A stretch of DNA of 64,000 bases, taken from NCBI GenBank assembly GCA_963513935.1, contig OY740770.1:94706511-94770510 (forward strand), read 5' to 3'. Each line of letters opens with the position of its first letter. The stretch's first letter is position 1. The translations under genes and the position numbers were made by a program. Source of the DNA: Aphrophora alni (lineage: Eukaryota > Arthropoda > Insecta > Hemiptera > Aphrophoridae). Below, piece by piece: positions 1-12,144 of this stretch. The notes under the pieces were generated by a model. It worked only from the letters and a program-made list of their open reading frames with translations. It ran no database searches and was not told the origin of the DNA.

Positions 1-1907
1 AGACCAAATTTTATTTATCTTATTTTATTCGCTATCATGGTTACATACAGACAATAACGACAGATGGGTGGCATTCTCAAAATAACTTTTGGACTTCTGA
101 GTCCATGAAATATGAACATCATTTAAAAATCGGAGGTCGAATTTCCTGTGATTATACAGACGACAATGAATACAACCGGACCCCATACCGAAATTTTTTT
201 ATTATTATTCCTGAGTCCATGAAATATGAAGATAATTAAAAAAACGGAGGATTTCTTTTGTTATTACAAATATCACGCTATACTTCGTATAATGGGTAAG
301 TAAAATAGAAGAAAAGGTCGTAAACTAAAAGACCCTTAGTCCACAAATACAGTACTTCAATAGCATCAGGGTTAGACCAGGACAAGAATTATTAAAGGGC
401 GACCTGATAGAAAAGATGAAATAGAAGGTCTAACCCTAGACTTGAAAAATTATAAATCCAACTAGAATAACTCTGACTGCACGCCTGAACCCACTGAGAC
501 TCTGAAGATGAAATCCCACGAAGCCGTATCAAAGATCACAATTAAATTATTTTAATTTAACATTGCGTAATTATTTACTACCACATAAACTAATGTATTG
601 TAATCACTTTGAATGCGTATCTCTTGTGATTTGAAAATTACCAAATGAAAGAAACAGAAATTTCCGACACTGCATTTTCAATAAGACGGGATTTCAATCA
701 CTTAATCGTTTTCAATCTTTAATTGTCTACAGGTACACAAAGAATGCAACTAAACAAAGATAAAACGATAAACTTTTATTTCAATTTCATTAAGCTATTC
801 AAGCAGATATGCTTTACTTTAGGTTGAGTGTTATTTAAGACAGAGCTTGGTTGTAAATGTCTGTCATGAATTGAGCGGGGATCTTTTAGAAGGAAATTCG
901 ATGAGTTGGAATGTGAGCTGTTTCGGGTTATCTGATTTTTTTCTTGAATATAATAGTAACAGTTCAGTTTAGGGTGGAGTAGATAATAGTGTTGAGTTTG
1001 AAAAGTTGGGAAGTTAGAATTTGAGAAGTGTTTTGTATATGGAGCTGTCGTGTTGAAGCCAATATGTAATCCTATGGTGTGTTAAAAGGGACTAATTTAA
1101 AGGGGGTTGTTATAAAAAGTGTCTCACTGATTTGTGGTACAAACGTGTTTGCATGAGAGAGAGGATAGGCCATAAACATTAGAGCAACATATTGTACATG
1201 TATAGAGGGAGTATAAATCTTTTCCTGCTATAACTTATCCTTAATGTTCACAGTCCATTTAGGAAACATGGACTCGCCTCACGGGCTACCAGATGTAATA
1301 CTCAGCTCGAATTAAGTTTTGACTTTGTGTATTCAGGCTTGTTAGTAGTTTTTTGTTTTAATTGCATGTATTTTGTATGTTCTTATAAATCGAGAGCGCC
1401 TAAAATTGCTATGTAAAAATCTGACCTTTTCTAAATTTTTGAGGGGAAATATTAATCAGTAGCGCTGACTTTAAAACAAAATTGTTTAATATATTTACCT
1501 AGACAGTCCAATTTATTAGCCTGAAATTAACTACACATGACTATAAACACATTTTGAGGATGTTGCCGGCATATAAAATTTCAAAAAATCGAAATGAACA
1601 ATTAGAAGCATCTGATGTAATAACATAAATATTTAGTTTGATAAAAAAAACCTACTAAAACGATTTTTATTTATTTGGCTAAAAATGTTTAGACACCCAA
1701 AATATATTTATTAGCCTGTATCTTCCCCTAAAGTTGTGATTAGGAAGATGTAAAATACGCAATGTATTTATACTACGACGAGTTATACTTAATTAGCAGT
1801 AAAATAGACTAGGTGATATATGGTTGATTTAGATATTGTACTAAAATCTAAAAAAAAATTAAATCAACTTGAATAAAGCAAAATGCTCAAGTTCTACTGT
1901 ATTCTGG
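1..1907. other. AT-rich intergenic or intronic sequence with two old repeat traces
   Basis: No exon is recognisable on either strand. A roughly 40-bp segment starting CTGAGTCCATGAAATATGAA occurs at 97-137 and again at 211-250, a degenerate local duplication. The stretch at about 345-485 resembles 18570-18710 in the same orientation; both contain the string TATAAATCCAACTAG and a TCTAACC block before it. That points to a diverged dispersed repeat family that I cannot name. Confidence 0.5.
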
Positions 1908-1914
1908 CTTGTAG

Positions 1915-2370
1915 CAATGACTACATAAATACTATAAGACACGACATGGCCATGTTAAATATTCTACGCTTATTCTTGAGTTGACCAATACCCTCTAGGT
2001 CGCTCTGCTAGAGAATCTGAAGTTGATGTGACTGGCGCTAGGTGGCTCTACGGTCAAACAATTTTTCAGGCCGGTAAGACAAAACGCACTGATGCCACAT
2101 ATGGGACCAGAGATGCGAGGGAAGGTCGAGAATCGCTTATCTCAGCGCACGAACTGACAACACTGACTATGCTGACGGAAGTAAGTGACAAGGTTTGTGA
2201 GAGAGAGGTCAACAGTTGTACAGTCTCAACCAAGTGGGATGCGTACAGTCAAGCACCTGCTGCTAGCGCTTTCTGATAGCTGTGTGTCAAACTTGTGACG
2301 AACAGCACCCGTAAAGCGTAGACTATTTCCCTATGCTATGTCGTGTCTTATAGTATTTATGTAGTCATTG
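1915..2370 (+). mobile_element. hAT-type MITE, 456 bp, copy 1
   Basis: A non-autonomous DNA element bounded by terminal inverted repeats of about 33 bp that begin CAATGACTACATAAATACTA at 1915 and end with the reverse complement at 2370. It is flanked by CTTGTAG at 1908-1914 and 2371-2377. The second copy in this window (15588-16043, opposite orientation) has the same 456-bp length and a perfect 8-bp duplication, so the 7-bp flank here is probably an 8-bp duplication that lost a base. Termini starting CA and 8-bp target duplications are typical of the hAT superfamily. The 82-codon open frame inside both copies shows no transposase motif and is most likely chance. The element depends on a hAT transposase encoded elsewhere. 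Confidence 0.88.
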
Positions 2371-2377
2371 CTTGTAG

Positions 2378-4052
2378 TGCCTTATTGTGGTTAATGCAAA
2401 AGTAGATAACTAATCAGGTAAGGGTGGCAGTTTTAGGGGGTATTGTTAAACTTGTTACCACAGTCTCTAGAATACAAATTGCATTACAACAAAAATAAAG
2501 ATAATATAATTTTGTTTATATAATTTAATAGGACTATATATTATTTATTCTAATAAAAATAATAAATAATTTCACAGTTCTGCATACAAAATAGGTTGCA
2601 CTCAAAACTTATGTTTTGTTGATTGTTTTACAACTTGTCAATGTAATTGAGTTAACAAAACGTTAACAAACCATTCTACCATTGAATATTGTGTAATTGC
2701 AGGTATCCATAAATGAACCGAAATAGGTTTTTAACTCATTTAAATAATATCTTTTGTGGAAATTAATTAGTCATTATTGTTTTAATAAGCATTTTACTTT
2801 TATTCACTGATTTGGATCTTTTGTTCATCGACTATTATCCTTTCCTCAGTTTCATCTCTTTTTTTTCTTTTTCTATCTTTTTACACATTCATTTAGGCTT
2901 TACTATAATTCCTATACTCATTATTCAACCTTTTTTTCCACTTCTCATTCTATTGATTGTAGAACATCTACTTGGAAACAAAGAATAAAGAAAGAAGAAG
3001 TTGGGAAAACTAAATATATGATACAGGTTATCTGATTTACCAGATTGTTTTCATATTATTTATCAATATTTAATATAATGTTATGGTGTGCATATCGAAA
3101 TTTTTATTATTATATAACCTCCATTTATAGGCTAGGCATGTACCGTTTTGGGTTGATTTAGGATTTGTATTGAAGTTTCAATTAACTTTGTATTCAGAAT
3201 TAAGATATTGATTACTAGACTACTTTGATAATTGTCTTAGACTTCGAAAACAAATAGATTTACCAAAATAAAAGACACATTTATTTAAAAAAATATTTTT
3301 TATTTTAATTTTGAGTTTTTTCTGTGTATTTCTTATGAGTAAAAAGCATTAAAAAAAGGATTCTACCCTTTTCAACATTTCGAAAACCATTTTTATAAAC
3401 AATAACCAAAAATATCGTCTTTTTTAGTGCCTAACTAGTTGGCTGGAGGAATTGATCAGTGAAATCAGGATAAAAATCCATCTATCAGATACATAGCCTA
3501 CACTTACAGATCTCCGAATTTTTAAAATTTATTTACAGATTTGTTCTTAGATTGATCTGAAAATAAAATTTATACTTTTTTATCCAAAAAATGTAAATCT
3601 TCGTCTACGATCTTTGAAAAGCAACGCACTTAAAATATCATGGAACTATTTATCTGAAACAACAACAAACAATAATCTTCCTGGAACAAATCTTGTTATT
3701 CGTATTACTTATAAAAACTGTTTATAAAATCTCTCTTATCTACAGGAAAGATAAAGTGGGCGTGACGTTAAATGTTACAAAACGATAAATGCAATTGTTT
3801 ATTTGTAGCAGTGTAAACATATACACAACGATTACATTTTATTTATTTATCAATGTAATTTTACAAAATTAAAATACTGAACTTTCTTCGAGTTTTGCCA
3901 TCACATATAATCCAATATAGGTAATATAGATGACCAAATTTCCTGACAAAGTCAAAAAGCAGGCTCCCACTTTAATCTGAAACAATACTTAAAAACTAAG
4001 AAAATTTATTTTTGCAGTATACTAGAAATAAATGCAAGTAAAATTTTTTTAA
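2378..4052. other. AT-rich sequence, nothing recognised
   Basis: About 1.7 kb of AT-rich sequence with no supportable exon, RNA gene or terminal-repeat element. It lies between a hAT MITE and a mariner relic, downstream of the LEPROT copy B exons on the minus strand. The expected last exon of copy B was looked for here and not found. Confidence 0.5.
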
Positions 4053-6247
4053 CGGGTGTCCCAAAAGTCTAGATACAGCTAAACTTTTATTAGGAGAGTT
4101 TTTTAGTAGGACAAACTTTTATTATCATATAAATATTCATTATGGTCAAAAAACTATTTAAGGACAAGTTCAAATTTTTATCCACCATCTTGAGTTTAAG
4201 TTGAATTTTTTTAATGAAAAGGTTGTTGAGTGGTACCTTATTTTCATCTGAAATTTAACGAAAAATACAATGGTGAAAGTCAATTATTAAAATATTCTTT
4301 TATTGATGAGTTACAGCCCATTAAATTTTGACACTTGAACAAAATCAATTGTATATTATCCTAAAGTCATGTCACTATTGACTTTTTTACCTTTTTTAGT
4401 TTAATTACCCATCAATCAATTAATTCAACTGCATGAAAATAACATGATAAGAACTGATGGTTGTATCCAAACCCGCAACAGAAATGATTGTAAGAATTGG
4501 TTAATTAATAAGTTGTGTATTAAAAAATTATTATCAGATATTTATAATCCCAATTTTTTGTTAACGAAATACTTTTTTATGAAACAAGTTAATGTAATTC
4601 ATAATAAGAAACTTACAAAAAGTTCTTATTTAAAAATCTTACAAATTTAAAACAGGTGCTCAAAATCTTTCCCATATTCGACTATACAGTGAGCAAATCT
4701 ATGGTAGACACCATTTGAGGAGCATTTGCAACATGTCTACCGGTACTATAGTAGAATTTCTGTTATTCTATTCCACAATTCGAATAAATCTGTAGTTTTT
4801 TATGTATAAACTTTGCTTAAAAATCCCCCAGAAGGGGGTTATTACATCTGGAGATCTTGCTGGCCCATTCTATTGTACCCCTTTTTCCAATCCTCCACTT
4901 TCAAAAATGCTCGCACTTCTTGACCAAAATGAGAAGACGCATCATATTGATACCATACGTTTTCAAAATCTTCACCAACACAACCACAATTCTAACATTA
5001 GGTTAAATATGATTTTACAACATTACCACTTTAAATGTCCTTCGATTAGAAAAGGTCCTGTTACTGTCAATCATCTCAGTCCAAACGTTTGATTTCTGTA
5101 GATTCTATGTTTATCCTTGTTCCAATAAGGATTTTCGTCGAAACAAATGGAGGTTATGTCTGTTCAAATACCATTAAGCATAAAGGTTGCCTCATCAGAA
5201 AAACAATTCTTTTAAAAAATTTACATCTGAACCAATCTTGTTCATCATAATATTAGCAAACTCTACTCTACAATCTAAATCATCATAAGTCAGCTCCTGT
5301 TTTATTTCTAGTTTAAACCGTTTAAATTGGTTGCCTTTGATGTCATGTGAATAGAACCCTTAGGATTATCAATAAAAAACTCTAAAATATCTAATTTATT
5401 ATTTCCTGGAGCACACTCGAAGGCCGTCCGGAGCGTGGTCTATCTTTAATACTTCAAAGATCTGTAAAGTTTTTGAACTGCATATTTTGAAACTGGTTGA
5501 CGATTTGGAAATGTGGCATTAAATAAATCTCTTATGATCATACAATCTTACCCTGTCCCCATAACCTCTCATAATGAGTATTGTTATCCATTCCTTTCAT
5601 TTAGTCATAATGTTCAGATTAGTTTAAATTTTCAAATTAAAATTATTAAAATTACTAATAATAATATCCGAATTTTAGGAGAGATATTAACTTTATAAAA
5701 TAATTTAGTTAATACAGAATCAAAGTAGAATACTTCAATGTTAAAGGAAACTAATTTAGAAGAGTTCATTTTGCAACAATTTGATAAGAGTTGACTACAT
5801 GCGTTGATTATTTTAAAAATTAAAACACCTTCACAATAAAAAATCTAATGTAATTGAAAACCAGTTGGTAGATTATTTTCAAAGTTTGGATACCAGCAGT
5901 TCTTATCGTGTTATTATCATGCAGAAATAATAAACTCAACTAAATCAAATTAATAGTAACTATTGAATTTACGATAACATACAACTGATTTTTTCGTTTT
6001 TAAAACTTAACGAGCTCTAACTCCTCAACTAAAGAGTTAAATTGCAGTTCAAAATAAGGTATCACAAATCACCTTTTTCATTTAAAAAATAAAAGTTAAA
6101 TCCAAGAAGGGGGATCCAATATGGCGGCCAAAAATTTGAATATCTCAAATATTTTTTATTCGCCATAATGAATAGCCGTTGAATATTATATAATAATGTT
6201 ATTTCCCTTGGAAATGTTTATATGTATCCAGACTTTTGGAACACCCG
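4053..6247 (-). mobile_element. Decayed Tc1/mariner-superfamily transposon
   Basis: Inverted terminal repeats of 25 bp lie at 4053-4077 (starting CGGGTGTCCCAAAAGTCT) and 6223-6247; 23 of 25 positions match. Between them is a broken minus-strand transposase (separate entry). At 2195 bp the element is longer than a usual mariner of about 1.3 kb, so later insertions or expansion are likely; I did not find a clean inserted element. A TA target duplication is not obvious at the ends, which fits an old copy with eroded flanks. Confidence 0.8.
4647..5520 (-). pseudogene. Mariner-like transposase pseudogene (DD34E/DUF4817-type)
   Basis: Read on the minus strand, fragments of one insect transposase family appear in the right order with stops and frameshifts between them. 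They are an N-terminal helix-turn-helix part reading FPNRQPVSKYAVQKL near 5510-5465, the first catalytic block FSDEATFMLNGI near 5205-5165, a decayed second block near 4950-4920, a block resembling the WP-R-SPD-TPLDFFLWG segment (here MGQQDLQM then two stops) near 4870-4840, KVY near 4810, and the terminal FEHLF followed by TAA at 4647-4649. These are family hallmarks of Tc1/mariner-superfamily transposases with a DDE catalytic core. The many lesions mean no active protein. The order and strand agree with the flanking inverted repeats. Confidence 0.85.
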
Positions 6248-7234
6248 GAATTATTTACATTATTTGGAATAGGCTACTCTTCTCAAACAATAAACTTCCA
6301 TTGGAGTGAGTTGGAGCTAAAACATTCCATAAATAGTTCTGTTTTATGATGAACTTGTGATGTCAAATTCAAATTTAAAATTATTGGAAATAACGAAATT
6401 TTACAAACAAAAGTTTTGAGGTTGTTTAGAGGCTATACGAGAGGATAGAAGTATCAAATTACAAAAACAATCCCATCTAATAAAAATATTGAACATGATA
6501 ATTTTTCCTTCTGCTTGTCTTTCCGCCATGAAACTATATAAAAGAAGATAGAATAAACAATACATACCAAACAACTTTGGTTGTACGTGTATTATAGGCA
6601 ACGCACACACCAAGAGCTCCGATACAAAAAATTAACCTAAGAAAATGGAGGTTGGAACCAAAAATGGCGAAGTAAAAACCAAATAAGGTATCAAATTATT
6701 GATAAAACTTTATTTTAACAGAATAATAAACTAAAACTTGACTAAAAAGGAATGTAAAAACCATTTTGTAATTTTCACATTGGAGAAAGTTGTAATGAGT
6801 GAAAAAATTATAAATCCCCCTCCTCTACAAATCAGTTTAAAACTCTCCCGAATCCAAAATAGTTCTTTTTGGAATTATCTTCATTTCCTCTCTGCCCTAG
6901 AAACAAAATTAAAGACTCGTTTTCATTAAATTTGGTATGTAGGCGTATTTTCAAATCACAATTTAATGAAAATGAAACTAAAGGGAAAAGCTGCATGTTT
7001 AAAAAAAAAGTACAGTGAATTGGTCACAAAAACAAAATTTAACAAAGGTTAAGTTCTTTGTTGTTGTTTTTTATTTACTTTTTGTTTATTTATTACAAAA
7101 ATTACAGGAATAACAAGACAGACGACAACATACGAGTGAAATCTTAAACCTGTAAGCCTCAGAGGCACATAAATAAAATATAATTCAATCAGGAAACCAT
7201 TTTTAGAATTATATGGATAAAATTTATAACATAC
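6248..7234. other. Intronic or intergenic AT-rich sequence
   Basis: No supported gene. Minus-strand codons around 6570-6590 spell VCALPII, faintly like the end of LEPROT exon 2, but no splice sites or further similarity support an exon. Confidence 0.4.
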
Positions 7235-7421
7235 CGTAGGATGTGGCACAACAGGGGCCCTTGCTAGGACAATGGGAAGTCCCATAGAAGATACTATGAA
7301 ACCCATTGTTATGAAAAGTGCAAGATCTCTAACACTTTTATTTGTTGAATGAGGGATTGCACAAAATATCGGCAGAGGTGTCAAAATATGAAAGAAAACT
7401 ACAAATAATGGCCACCAAACC
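7235..7421 (-). CDS. LEPROT/VPS55-family paralogue (copy B), third coding exon
   Basis: A 187-nt exon with acceptor TTGCAG just above 7421 and donor ACG|GTATGT at 7235. The first base completes a Lys codon started by the 17599-17673 exon, then 62 codons follow. They carry the family landmarks VWWPLFVVFFHILTPLP and ITMGFIVSSMGLPIVLARAP, covering the second and third membrane helices of this small four-helix Golgi/endosomal protein family. LEPROT and yeast Vps55 act in late-endosome to vacuole sorting and in control of receptor surface level. Against copy A exon 3 (34487-34682) about 60% of residues agree by eye; three residues are missing from the loop and the ARRY motif after the second helix is lost. 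The fourth exon is not in 1-7234, so it may lie beyond the window, or the copy may be incomplete. Confidence 0.85.
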
Positions 7422-8867
7422 CTGCAACACAAAATATTCAAATGAAAGATATTGGGCATACCAACATACCGTATTTTTACAAAATATTTGCATTAAAGTA
7501 AAGCACCCTGTATTTTACACAGTCTATAAATAATAATAGAATCAAATAATAAGTTTGCTAAATGAACCTTTCTTTTCTTTGTTTATTTTACAGTGAGTTT
7601 AATTTTTTAATCTGTTTTATGAAACCATATCCATCCAATGATGATAAAATAGACTGGAAATTGGTCACTATTTTACATACTTAGTGAGAAATTTTAAGAA
7701 AGTTATAAATAAAAATTTCTTTACTACCAAGACTCCAGCATCAGATGATCTATATGTAGATGTTAGCCTAGTGTCTAAACTTGTCATAGTTCTTGTATAA
7801 GTTTTCTAAATACAAATTTTACGTTTTATAATCACCAATAGTAATGTTGATGTTTTCTTTGTATAACTTCCCATAACCGATCAATACTAAATTTGAAATG
7901 TAACTTTAAAGATAATAAATTCACGTTTGAAGCAATAGTATTGACTCAAATGTTGTAATCCTACATCATAGGTGGCTAACATTGAGACGCCTACATTGAA
8001 AAGGTTCTAACAAAACGCTTTAACTTCCATTTTTTCAAAAAAAAAATCCAAAAATAGTTCTGTCAAAAGCGAAAATTAAACACCGACACAATTTTAGAAA
8101 CAGAATATCTCAAAATAAGCCTATGGTATTTCCATCAAATTATGGTAAAGTGCATCACTAAAAAAAATAATAATAATAATAATAAAAAGTGCCAAACAGC
8201 ATGTAAAAGAAATTCTCAATTCGTCAGTAATAATATAGATAAAAAACAATACTAAGAGGTTAGGTTTATTTATTTTGTTATTATATATTATTGTGAGGTA
8301 TCTATTAAAATCGTTTTACTGTACACGGGCGACAGTTGGGCGGGGGAGTCGGGCGATAACAATGCAAAATCTATGTTAATTTTTAACTTGCAGTTTTGAC
8401 TATTGGTTTGGAGTTGTGTTTCTTCAGATTTACCATAATTTAATCGAAAAAGCTATGACTATTTTGAGATCATCAAACTTTTACAACAGTCCCCATAGTT
8501 TATTTTAAATCGGTCTTAAATCTGGATTTTATGGAACTGGAAACCTAAACATTTTTGTGACCCTTTAAAAATTACACTTTAGCCAGCTTTAATCAAATAT
8601 TTTAAGTCAATTTTAAGAAAATCTTAATTTTTAATTTATGGTATTTGAGCTTGATTTGTGTACGATTTTGATTATGAAAGTGAAAGAAAGCTTTTATACC
8701 GTTTAATGGAATTTATTGTCGAAGTCTACAAAACAAATTTAAATAAAATCGGATAAAAATTGCGTCTTCACAGCGACCAATTAAGATCATTAAGATATAG
8801 TCTTTAAACTTTTTCATATTGCCTTGGAACTGTTAAAAGTATAATACTGTATTTTAATTAGGTTTCT
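7422..8867. other. Intron sequence, no further element recognised
   Basis: AT-rich sequence inside the 10.2-kb intron between the two copy B exons, apart from a short AAT run near 8166-8186. I see no gene or terminal repeats. Confidence 0.45.
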
Positions 8868-9338
8868 TGTCTGTGAGAGTAAAGAAGTCCCCTGAGCTCT
8901 GGCCTATCAATTGCAGGCGCTTACTTGAGTCGGCGCCACGCTCCATCGCTCACGTTGCACACGACATTCTGCGCTCACATTAACTGTCGCAAAACATGTA
9001 AAATGGCCATGTGAGATTTTCCTTCATTGTATCTATTTAATTGTGTTAGTGTTGAGAAAATCTTTAAGGTTTATAAAAATTTTAACTGTACAAATTAATT
9101 TGTATTAGAGTATAGGACTGCTATAAAAGGGTTTATTATTAACCCTAACATACAGTTAGGCAGTTAGTAAAAACAAGTTATTATGCTTAGAAGTGATTAT
9201 ATTTAGTCTTATGTACATACTGTTTACATATTCTTAAATTACAGTCTCATATTAAATTGTAAACAATTTTACATTTTACAATGCCCGTTTAGTTTTATTT
9301 TGAGTACTTGTAATAGGAAAAATCATGTTTTCAAAAAT

Positions 9339-9373
<35 letters not shown>

Positions 9374-9465
9374 TACAACTGAGGCATGCCTCATCTAGCA
9401 ATTTTCCTTTATCATATGTGTTCGCTGTGTGCTGGGGTGCAGTCCGACGGCTGGTCCCAATGTGG

Positions 9466-12144
9466 TTACTGCCTAGTGAGGTCCATTGGCTTGGTCCTTT
9501 TCAGCCTTCTTGTGATGTTGTCACTGCGGTGCAGCAATTGGACAATCTCTGTATTCTTGTGCTGCTCTAGCCTGCGACGATGCTTAACAGAGAGCCTCTT
9601 GATGACTTCCTCAACAGGCTCAATGCCTAGGTCCTTATGTATGTTGTCATTCCTCACATACCATGGGGCGTTGACAATCATTCTCAATACTTTATTTTGG
9701 AAAACTTGTATTATGCTACTGTTGCTTTTCTTTGTACATCCCCAGAGTGGTGCACCATAGGTCCATATTGGTCTTAGAACTTGCTTGTACAATAGTGTTT
9801 TGTTGCTTATTGACAGTTCGGAATTCCTTCCAAAAAGCCAATACATTTTATTGAATTTGAGCTTTAGCTCGACTTTTTTCTTTTTTACATGCTCCTTCCA
9901 TCTGAGCTTTGCATCGAGTGTCATCCCGAGATACTTTGCACTGTTTACGTATGTTATCTTCCTTTCATTTAATGTTATTGGTGCTGGTTCATATCTTCTA
10001 TTGGTAAAATTAATATGAACAGATTTTGATTCATTGAGCTTTAGTCTCCAATTTTTTGTCCATTGACTTACTGCGTTGGTAGCATTCTGTAATTTCTCTG
10101 TGGCTTCTAAAATGTTGTCACCAACTGTTAGAATTGCTGTATCGTCGGCAAAAGTCGCCACTGTGGAATTTCCATTAACTGGTATATCTCTGGTGTACAG
10201 AAGGTACAGTACAGGGCCAAGGACACTTCCCTGGGGTACTCCTGCTTTGATTGTTTTAATTTGTGAGTAGTCATGTTCATATCTAACACGAAAGTGTCTC
10301 TCACGAAGGTATGACTTCATAATTCTGTAGAACTGCTCCGGCAAGTCCCGTTCCAGTTTATGTTCCAGCCCACAGTGCCAGACTCCGTCGAACGCCTGCG
10401 CTACGTCGAGAAATACGCCCGAGCAGATCTGTTTCCTCTCCATAGCTTCCTCTACTATCTCCACCACTCTGTGAACCTGCTCAATGGTCGAGTGTTTTGC
10501 CCGAAAACCGAACTGATGTGCAGGTATGAGCTTCCTATCTTCTATAATAACCTTAAGTCTTTTAAGAAGGAGTTTCTCGAAGATTTTGGATAGTATTGGC
10601 AGTAATGAGATTGGACGGTATGAGGTTACCTCATGAAGTGGTTTACCCGGCTTAGGTAACATGATGACTTCTGCTACCTTCCATTGATTAGGAACATACT
10701 GTAACCTAAATGCTGCATTAACAATGGACAGTAGTTTCCTCAAGGCTTTTTCCGGAAGTTCTTTAACTATTTGCCCTGTAATCAGATCATAACCTGGAGC
10801 TTTTTTAGGATGTAAGTTATGTTTAATTTCGTTTTTTAATTCCTTTAGTGTTACTGGTATGATTTCTTGTTTATCTATTTTGTTTACTTTTGGTAGGTGT
10901 TCATTTGCCGTTTGCTTGGGAAGCGGACGGAATATTTGTTCCAGATGCTCTGCAAAAAGCTCAGCCTTTTCATTTGCACTTCGAGCCCAGGCCTGTTCGT
11001 TTATTTTAACTGGTGGTATTTGCACTACAGGTCTCTTAATTCCCTTAATGGCACGCCATAGGGAGTAGTCGGTGTCTTTGTCAGCTGTTAGGTTTTCTAG
11101 GTATTTATTAATTGTTTTGTTTTTAACCTCCTTTATTAATTCCTTGAGTTTATTTGTTAAATTGTTGAGTCTGGTTTTGTTTTCAGGGGTACGATTAATT
11201 TGCCATTTTTTTCGGGCTCTCCGTTTCAGATCTACCATTTGTTTGACTTCAACAGGATAGTATATGTCATTGTTTCTTTTCGTTTGCCGAGCCGGTGTAC
11301 TTTCCCATGCTGCTTGTTGTATGTTCTCTATCAACCGTTCGGTTTCGTCTTCCAGTTGGTATGGGGTTTTGATCTCTGCTAGGAGTTTTATATTGTCATT
11401 GAGGAATTTTCTAAAGTATTGCCAGTTGGTTCTGTTGTTAGTAAGCCTGGCTGTATTTTCTTTCTTGATTATTGTGTCACTAATTGTCATTATAACAGGC
11501 GTGTGGTCTGAACTTAGCCCTTCGTAGTTTTTTACTTCCATGTATCTGTGTGAAAGACCTCTGGTCACAAAGAAGTCAATTGTATCCGGTATTTTGTTTG
11601 TATCTGACGGCCAGTATGTCGGCTTACCGCCGGAGTGAAAGCTACACTGGCATTCTTGACCAGCTGCAAACATCTCTCTACCTTTCGTTGTAGTCAATCT
11701 TGAACCCCAATAAGTATTTTTGGCATTGAAGTCTCCACCAATGATACATCTACTTCCTAGGGATCTAAACAAGGTTATATACTCTTCTTTTTTAATACTG
11801 TGTCTCGGGGGGCAGTATATAGCTGAAACGGTGAATTTCTTGTGTTTCCCAGTCTCTACATTCACAGTTGTAACCTGCATTGCTTCGTCTTCGATCCTGG
11901 CGTTTTCCCAGTGTTTCAGATGCTGTTTTATTAGTATTGTTGATCCCCCTCTTGCTCTGTTGGCCGGGTGTATAGAATGATAACAAAAATATCCTCTTAT
12001 TTGTACATGAGTTTCTCTGGTGACGTGGCTCTCTGATATCAGGCAGATGTCTATTTTTTCTGTATTAAGGAACACCTCCAGCTCAGGGATATGTCGCAGC
12101 AGTCCATTTGCATTCCAACAAGCTATATTAATTGTGCTGTTCAT
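9466..12144 (-). CDS. Jockey-type ORF2: AP endonuclease and reverse transcriptase
   Basis: An 892-codon open frame that nicks target DNA and primes cDNA synthesis. The N-terminal apurinic-like endonuclease has ACWNANGL near residue 8, ISESH at 36-40, GGDFNA at 136-141 and SDH at 212-214. The reverse transcriptase follows from about residue 440. It has the fingers motif around YRPISLLP, the palm block FLDVAQAFDGVWH, AGVPQGSVLGPVLY, and the catalytic FADD at about 665-668 (bases near 10141-10152). A C-terminal region with a HRRRLE-type end completes the protein. The length and motif order fit the Jockey clade. ATG at 12144-12142 overlaps the ORF1 stop TGA, which supports this start. I see no stop or frameshift, so the enzyme may be functional. 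Confidence 0.95.
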   Translation of the reverse strand: MNSTINIACWNANGLLRHIPELEVFLNTEKIDICLISESHVTRETHVQIRGYFCYHSIHPANRARGGSTILIKQHLKHWENARIEDEAMQVTTVNVETGKHKKFTVSAIYCPPRHSIKKEEYITLFRSLGSRCIIGGDFNAKNTYWGSRLTTTKGREMFAAGQECQCSFHSGGKPTYWPSDTNKIPDTIDFFVTRGLSHRYMEVKNYEGLSSDHTPVIMTISDTIIKKENTARLTNNRTNWQYFRKFLNDNIKLLAEIKTPYQLEDETERLIENIQQAAWESTPARQTKRNNDIYYPVEVKQMVDLKRRARKKWQINRTPENKTRLNNLTNKLKELIKEVKNKTINKYLENLTADKDTDYSLWRAIKGIKRPVVQIPPVKINEQAWARSANEKAELFAEHLEQIFRPLPKQTANEHLPKVNKIDKQEIIPVTLKELKNEIKHNLHPKKAPGYDLITGQIVKELPEKALRKLLSIVNAAFRLQYVPNQWKVAEVIMLPKPGKPLHEVTSYRPISLLPILSKIFEKLLLKRLKVIIEDRKLIPAHQFGFRAKHSTIEQVHRVVEIVEEAMERKQICSGVFLDVAQAFDGVWHCGLEHKLERDLPEQFYRIMKSYLRERHFRVRYEHDYSQIKTIKAGVPQGSVLGPVLYLLYTRDIPVNGNSTVATFADDTAILTVGDNILEATEKLQNATNAVSQWTKNWRLKLNESKSVHINFTNRRYEPAPITLNERKITYVNSAKYLGMTLDAKLRWKEHVKKKKVELKLKFNKMYWLFGRNSELSISNKTLLYKQVLRPIWTYGAPLWGCTKKSNSSIIQVFQNKVLRMIVNAPWYVRNDNIHKDLGIEPVEEVIKRLSVKHRRRLEQHKNTEIVQLLHRSDNITRRLKRTKPMDLTRQ

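Noticed and set aside
2028..2276. 82-codon open frame, nearly the same as one at 15682-15930
   Set aside because: Both lie inside copies of the same hAT MITE; conservation is explained by recent copying and no known domain is present.
6560..6613. Codons VCALPII on the minus strand as a third LEPROT exon 2
   Set aside because: Only seven residues match; there are no splice sites, no helix upstream and no other exon.
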